This document shows positions 59,614 through 64,000 of a stretch of 64,000 bases of DNA, one piece after another. The notes below the pieces were generated by a model, which saw only the letters and a program-made list of their open reading frames with translations, was not told the origin of the DNA and did no database searches. Origin of the DNA: Hypericum androsaemum (lineage: Eukaryota; Streptophyta; Magnoliopsida; Malpighiales; Hypericaceae); contig OZ023195.1 in the NCBI GenBank assembly GCA_963995505.1, positions 4,794,109 through 4,858,108 of the forward strand, written 5' to 3'. The number at the start of each line of letters is the position of its first letter. Positions within the stretch are counted from its first letter, which is position 1. Made by a program: the position numbers and the translations under genes.

Positions 59614-60648
59614 GTTTGCAAAGTAACGTTTTGCTGACCAACCCTTTGTGAGTCCGTTGTCATCCTACGGTGGATCAATTTTTAGTTCTTGTGGAATTGA
59701 AAAAAATTCTTTTAAAAATAATAAAATTCAATACCGTCTAAACCTCCGAGTTTTAGGTTAACTCAATTAAATTTTCTTGAAAAAAGTAACGTTTTGCTAA
59801 TTGCCGTAATTTCGACCTGTATCTCATTACATGTTTAATACCCAATTTCACTTCATATTAGCCCCTAAAAAACATTTCACTTCATATGAGACAATATGCT
59901 AGAAGTTCGAAAATTTGCATTTCATTTCTTCTGCGTCCAAAAATATGAACTTTGACAATATCTAGGATTTTTTAGAAATATTTATTAGTTATGATGGTTT
60001 GGTCTTACGAATCTTTTTATTTTGTACTTTTATTTTAATCAAGAAACTCTATTGTATTGAGGACAGGAAAATAATGGGAGTGCGAACTAATTTTAAAAAC
60101 CACAAAATAACAAAGGAAAGCGCTCTCCCAACGGCCATATTTTATTTTTTTCGGTGGAAGCTTGAACTTCCTTATCAAACAAACATAAGCAAACTAACAC
60201 CAACCTTTTTTCCTCTCTTTCTTTTCCTTTCTTGCCAAGCACATTTTTAAACTTGTGTGTCTCTCTCTGGCCAAGTTGTTGGAAAATATCTGGTTCGGGT
60301 GGTAAAAAAAAATTGAAATTGTATTTCGGGATCAGAGTTGAAACACGGAAAACATTAAACTAAAATAAAAAGTTGTTGTTGGAAGATGATGTACCTTTAG
60401 AGTATCCTTGTGATATACCTTCACTTGCTCCATACGTACTCCCATCAGAGGATTCTCTCCTGTCCTGTGATTACTTCCCTCATTACCAACTTTCGTTCTT
60501 TTGGCTCATTTTGATAGAGCAGATACCCTGTTCTGTTCTGTTCCATCTGGTTGAGTTGGTCTTCCAACCCCTGGTGTTTCTCCATTGTGGATGTTACATA
60601 TATGAACCAGAAGTTAAAGTTCAATCCGGAAAAAAAGAACGATTCGTC
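59614..60648. other. Upstream region of the PBL28-like kinase
   Basis: AT-rich and non-coding. It must contain the kinase promoter and 5' UTR. The frames at 59999-60250 and 60373-60843 overlap this and the first kinase exon in other frames and are not supported. Confidence 0.55.
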
Positions 60649-62586
60649 ATGCCGTTCGGGTTGGTCTCGGCGTGGAACAAACGCCGGAGAAGCAAGTCTC
60701 AGGATCACTTGGACCCATGTAAGAGCTGCTTTTCCTGTTTACTTCCATTAGGTACATTACAATACAACAAGCCATCTTATTGTTTGAACATGTGCCTAAC
60801 TTGGTTCAAGGGATATACAAACCTGTGGAGTTTTGGAAACTAGAAGAACATGCACCCCGAGCCAACAAAAGACGCCATGGATCGTCGGTCTTCACGCTGC
60901 GAGAGATGGAAGAGGCTACCGGCTTCTTCAGCGACAGTAACCTGCTCGGCGAAGGAGGATTCGGCCGAGTTTACAAAGGCACATTGCGATCTGGAGAGGT
61001 AACAAAAGAAGACACTCAACAACTTTATCATTGTATAAAAATACATGATGTTCTGATAGACTAGTTTCAATGTACAGGTTGTAGCAATCAAGAAAATGGA
61101 GCTGCCTTCATTTAAAGAAGCTCAGGGCGAGAGAGAATTTCGGGTGGAGGTCGATATCCTGAGCAGACTCGACCACCGGAACCTAGTTTCGCTGATAGGA
61201 TACTGTGCTGATGGGAAGCACAGGTTTCTGGTGTATGAGTATCTGCAAAATGGCAATCTACAAGATCACCTAAATGGTAGGTAATCACTTCGAATTCTCA
61301 ACCACGGAATTGTTCCGGATCATGTATGTGTACTAGTCTCCTAACTGTATTTCCCAGGAATAGGAGAAGCAAAGATGGATTGGCCCTCGAGGCTAAAAGT
61401 GGCCATTGGAGCAGCTAGAGGACTTGCTTACCTCCATTCAAGTTCTGATGTTGGCATACCAATTCTTCACAGGGATTTCAAATCCACCAACATTCTTCTT
61501 AGTGATAAGTATGAAGCAAAGGTAAACAAGCAAGCCTCTTCTACAAAAGGTTCTTTACAGCAAGTACTCAAGACATATTTACCATAAAACCAGTGTTTTA
61601 TGCAGCTTAACTTAACAGTTTAAAATGCTTCCAGATATCTGATTTCGGGCTTGCGAAGTTGATGCCGGAAGGCCAGGAGACACATATGACCGCCATGGTT
61701 CTCGGAACATTTGGCTATTTTGACCCGGAGTATACATCGGTAAGCATCTTGATCAATAACGACTAACAGTCACAAACCGGCATTTTCCTTGGTCGTCTTG
61801 AGAGGATGCATACACATTTCTTTTGCTTCTTCCTTTTAACTAATTACAGACCATTCATCCAGCCAGATCTTCTCCTTGTGCCTTCACATGAAACCCGAGA
61901 TAGTGTGTTGCATTATGAAGCTAAAGCATGCTGAATCAATGAGCCTCAAGTACTAACACAAAAGAAATATGAATGTTATGTTACGCTACGTCCCGTGATT
62001 CCTATTTTACGGATGGAATAAAGTGTTTTTCTGTTTAAGACATTCGACATAGCGCATTACAAGTAACTACAAAACGTAGACAATGTAGTGAGACATCTTG
62101 GTTAAGTAATAATGAAACATCATTCACTCTCATGTGACAGACAGGAAAGCTAACTTTACAAAGTGACGTCTATGCATTTGGAGTGGTTCTTCTTGAGCTT
62201 TTAACAGGTCGTAGAGCCGTGGACCTAACCACAGGGCCAAGTTATCAGAACCTAGTATTGCAGGTATGAATGAGTTCTTTGGAACAGATTCTACAATCGA
62301 TGATTGACTGAATGTAGAAGCAAATGAGATAATATTTGTTGTGTTTCAGGTAAGACACCTATTGGCTGATAGAAAGAAGCTGCGAAAGGTGATTGATCCG
62401 GAGCTCAGTCGGAGTACTTATTCAATGGAATCTATAGCCATGTTTGCAGACCTCGCATCTCGCTGTGTCCGCATTGAAAGCATTGAAAGACCTACCATGA
62501 TTGAATGTGTTAAACAACTCCAAGTGATTATTTATACCAACTCAAAATCCTCTGGATTAACAATTCCTACGTTCAAAATGTTCTAA
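60649..62586 (+). CDS. PBL28: PBL28-like receptor-like cytoplasmic kinase, 7 exons
   Basis: Exons: 60649-60718, 60811-60998, 61078-61276, 61358-61521, 61635-61739, 62141-62263 and 62350-62586. All introns are GT-AG and the frame is open, giving 361 residues. The start [20 protein letters not shown] and the overall layout match the PBL28 type of receptor-like cytoplasmic kinases (subfamily VII-related). Kinase motifs: glycine loop [12 protein letters not shown] (about 69-80), VAIKK with catalytic Lys91, HRDFKSTN with Asp192 (an RD kinase), DFG at 210-212, then [14 protein letters not shown] and [20 protein letters not shown]. The product should phosphorylate Ser/Thr downstream of surface receptors. 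There is no transmembrane segment. 3' fragments at 40352 and 46098 are broken duplicates. It faces the GNAT gene tail-to-tail. Confidence 0.93.
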
Positions 62587-62697
62587 TATATACCCCGATA
62601 AATTATAAGCGGATTTTGAAAATCTGTCAATGAATAAAGACCCCCTTCACTGTTTCATTTGACAGCAGTATATAAACTGGAGCTTAATTAGCAGAAT

Positions 62698-63148
62698 TGT
62701 TGAATTATTGGGTCATCTCTCCATCTTGTCGTGGGCCTTCTTTGAGTTAAGCCTACAACGTCTCTGAAAGGATATCAACGTACAAACCACCAGATATCTC
62801 CTCTGCTGCAATATTGTAGCCTGCAGATTTCTGCAGTTCTTCTCTGCTGCAATATTGCAGCTGATTTCTGCAGAACTTCGAGCCTCTTCTCCGTGCATCA
62901 CGATGACATCTAAGGAATGCAGATCATCATTCTACAATGATCTACATCGTGCCTTGACTGCTATAACTTCTCTTTCCTTGTACTACTCATCACAGCTGTG
63001 TATCAAGCCTTGGAACTCTCTCCAACAGCTCTCTGCATTTATTGCAGATGTCTATAATTATCCTCTTAGTAATGTAGCCGTTAGGAACTTGCTGTATATA
63101 AAGAGTTGCAGTTATCATTGTTTAATAAGATAATTTACTCATTTAACA
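62698..63148 (+). mobile_element. Solo LTR (Copia-like, 451 bp)
   Basis: It begins TGTTGAATTATTGGG and ends TCATTTAACA. It is flanked exactly by the 5-bp duplication AGAAT (62693-62697 and 63149-63153). The duplicated spacer at 40871-40884 reads TTAGCAGAATCC without interruption and is the empty site. A TATATAAAG box near 63095 suits an LTR promoter. Strand is inferred from that box. Confidence 0.88.
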
Positions 63149-63910
63149 AGAATCCAAGGTGAAACTAACAAGTAGACTCGAGCAGGGTGGTGGAAGAACA
63201 TGATCCGCGGACTTTTGGTTTTGCAAATCAATTAATTTGGTCACTCAAGTCCAATTTCTGTCAGAAAACTCCATTGACCATCTGAAAGTTGATATATGTT
63301 ATTCATATTCCCAATTTGGATTTGTTTGTTGTAATTCTGAAATTGACCAGACAACTCATAAATCAGTTTTATGCCTTCTCCATATGAAATCCAATAGCAT
63401 CTTGAATTAAAATTGCAGTAATTTGTAATATTTCATGAATTGTTCTAACAGCCAACATTTGAGGAAAAGAAGACAGAAATAGCGCTGCAGAAATGGAATG
63501 CAAGCTTAGTCATGCAATTGGAACATAGCTATAATCTGGCCCATTCTATAAACGAAATCTTCATTTCGCAATTATTACCGAGTCAAACAGCTCGAATGTA
63601 CATTCTATTGGGACAGATATGTCCGAGACACACATAGTTTTGCTCGTCACCCTTCTGCTATAAAGACTATTGACACATCTTAAAGTTTGTCCATCTCCTT
63701 CACCTTCTATCGCAGCATCTACCCAAAGATACAACTGAATTCTCATGCATACGACCGACCAACAATCTTTCAATCTTCTTTCTTGACATTGTGAGCAGAG
63801 AGATACGAATCTTTCGAGTACGATCAGTGACAAGAATGAGAACCATCGATGTTATAGCCTTGTCTGTACTACCTTGAGAACGAATCATGAGTTAAATTCA
63901 GCTTACCCTG
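63149..63910. other. Spacer between kinase and GNAT (copy 3)
   Basis: Non-coding and homologous to the spacers of copies 1 and 2. Open frames here on the minus strand are shared by all copies but show no recognised domain; they may be part of the GNAT 3' UTR. Confidence 0.6.
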
Positions 63911-64000
63911 TCATGACGAGAGTTCAACATCAGAAGTTGAAGTCTCCGGCTCGAAAGATTCATCTACTGCAAGTATTTTGCGCATCAAATATTTGCGCCT
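63911..64000 (-). CDS. GNAT acetyltransferase, C-terminal end, cut by window edge (copy 3)
   Basis: The minus-strand frame ends with ETSTSDVELSS and a TGA at 63911-63913, identical in position and text to copies 1 and 2. Only about 30 codons are visible. Since copies 1 and 2 are broken and the adjacent kinase is intact, this may be the functional gene, but that depends on sequence beyond 64000. Confidence 0.7.
   Translation of the reverse strand, partial: RRKYLMRKILAVDESFEPETSTSDVELSS

Noticed and set aside
60373..60843. 156-residue frame overlapping the kinase start
   Set aside because: The kinase exon 1 starting at 60649 is in another frame and matches its family; this frame reads through its intron.
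1..64000. A bacterial-style defence or biosynthetic system
   Set aside because: All recognisable genes are spliced or plant-type, strands and spacing are not operon-like, and no prokaryotic gene family was seen.

Overview
This is nuclear plant DNA, most likely from a core eudicot. It has spliced genes of plant-specific families (a WAT1/UMAMIT transporter, a Bet v 1/MLP protein, an LRR receptor-like protein, a PBL28-type receptor-like cytoplasmic kinase and a plant GNAT acetyltransferase), AT-rich non-coding DNA, and many plant transposable elements. The species cannot be named from sequence alone. No organellar, bacterial or viral genome segment, no rRNA or tRNA gene and no CRISPR array was seen.

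Layout. 1-16.7 kb is gene-poor. It holds MITEs, a long-inverted-repeat element (6045-7011), a complete Cassandra TRIM retrotransposon beside an inverted Cassandra LTR (9427-10287), a Pack-MULE carrying a broken proteasome alpha-1 exon (11376-12712), and a WAT1 remnant (13918-14458). 16.8-26.9 kb is one seven-exon WAT1-like gene whose fourth intron contains a 6.3-kb Copia element. 27.4-34.3 kb carries a decayed MLP gene and a truncated receptor-like protein gene, with a hAT element and a LINE fragment between them. 34.3-40.3 kb is a repeated LTR-element fragment followed by a long minus-strand LINE. 40.3-48.8 kb has two broken copies of a kinase tail facing a GNAT acetyltransferase, separated by Copia and gypsy fragments and a C-rich block. 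48.8-54.9 kb repeats the WAT1-tail / MLP / receptor-like-protein block, here with intact MLP and receptor genes. 55-59.6 kb is LTR material. 60.6-62.6 kb is an intact PBL28-like kinase, followed by a solo LTR and the start of a third GNAT copy at the window edge.

The main large-scale structure is a local tandem segmental duplication. The ancestral unit appears to be kinase(+) - GNAT(-) - WAT1(+) - MLP(-) - receptor-like protein(+) - LTR fragment. It is present two to three times in various states of decay, and one junction (48836) fuses GNAT upstream DNA directly to WAT1 intron 4. Several transposon insertions are dated relative to this duplication because the sister copy supplies an empty site.

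Likely intact genes are the WAT1-like transporter (16756-26895), the MLP protein (50530-51163), the receptor-like protein (52751-54892) and the PBL28-like kinase (60649-62586). They are not an operon or pathway. Receptor-like protein, receptor-like kinase and MLP families are often defence-associated, and such clusters commonly expand in tandem. I found no evidence for an undescribed multi-gene system; the unusual content is the mobile-element and duplication architecture.
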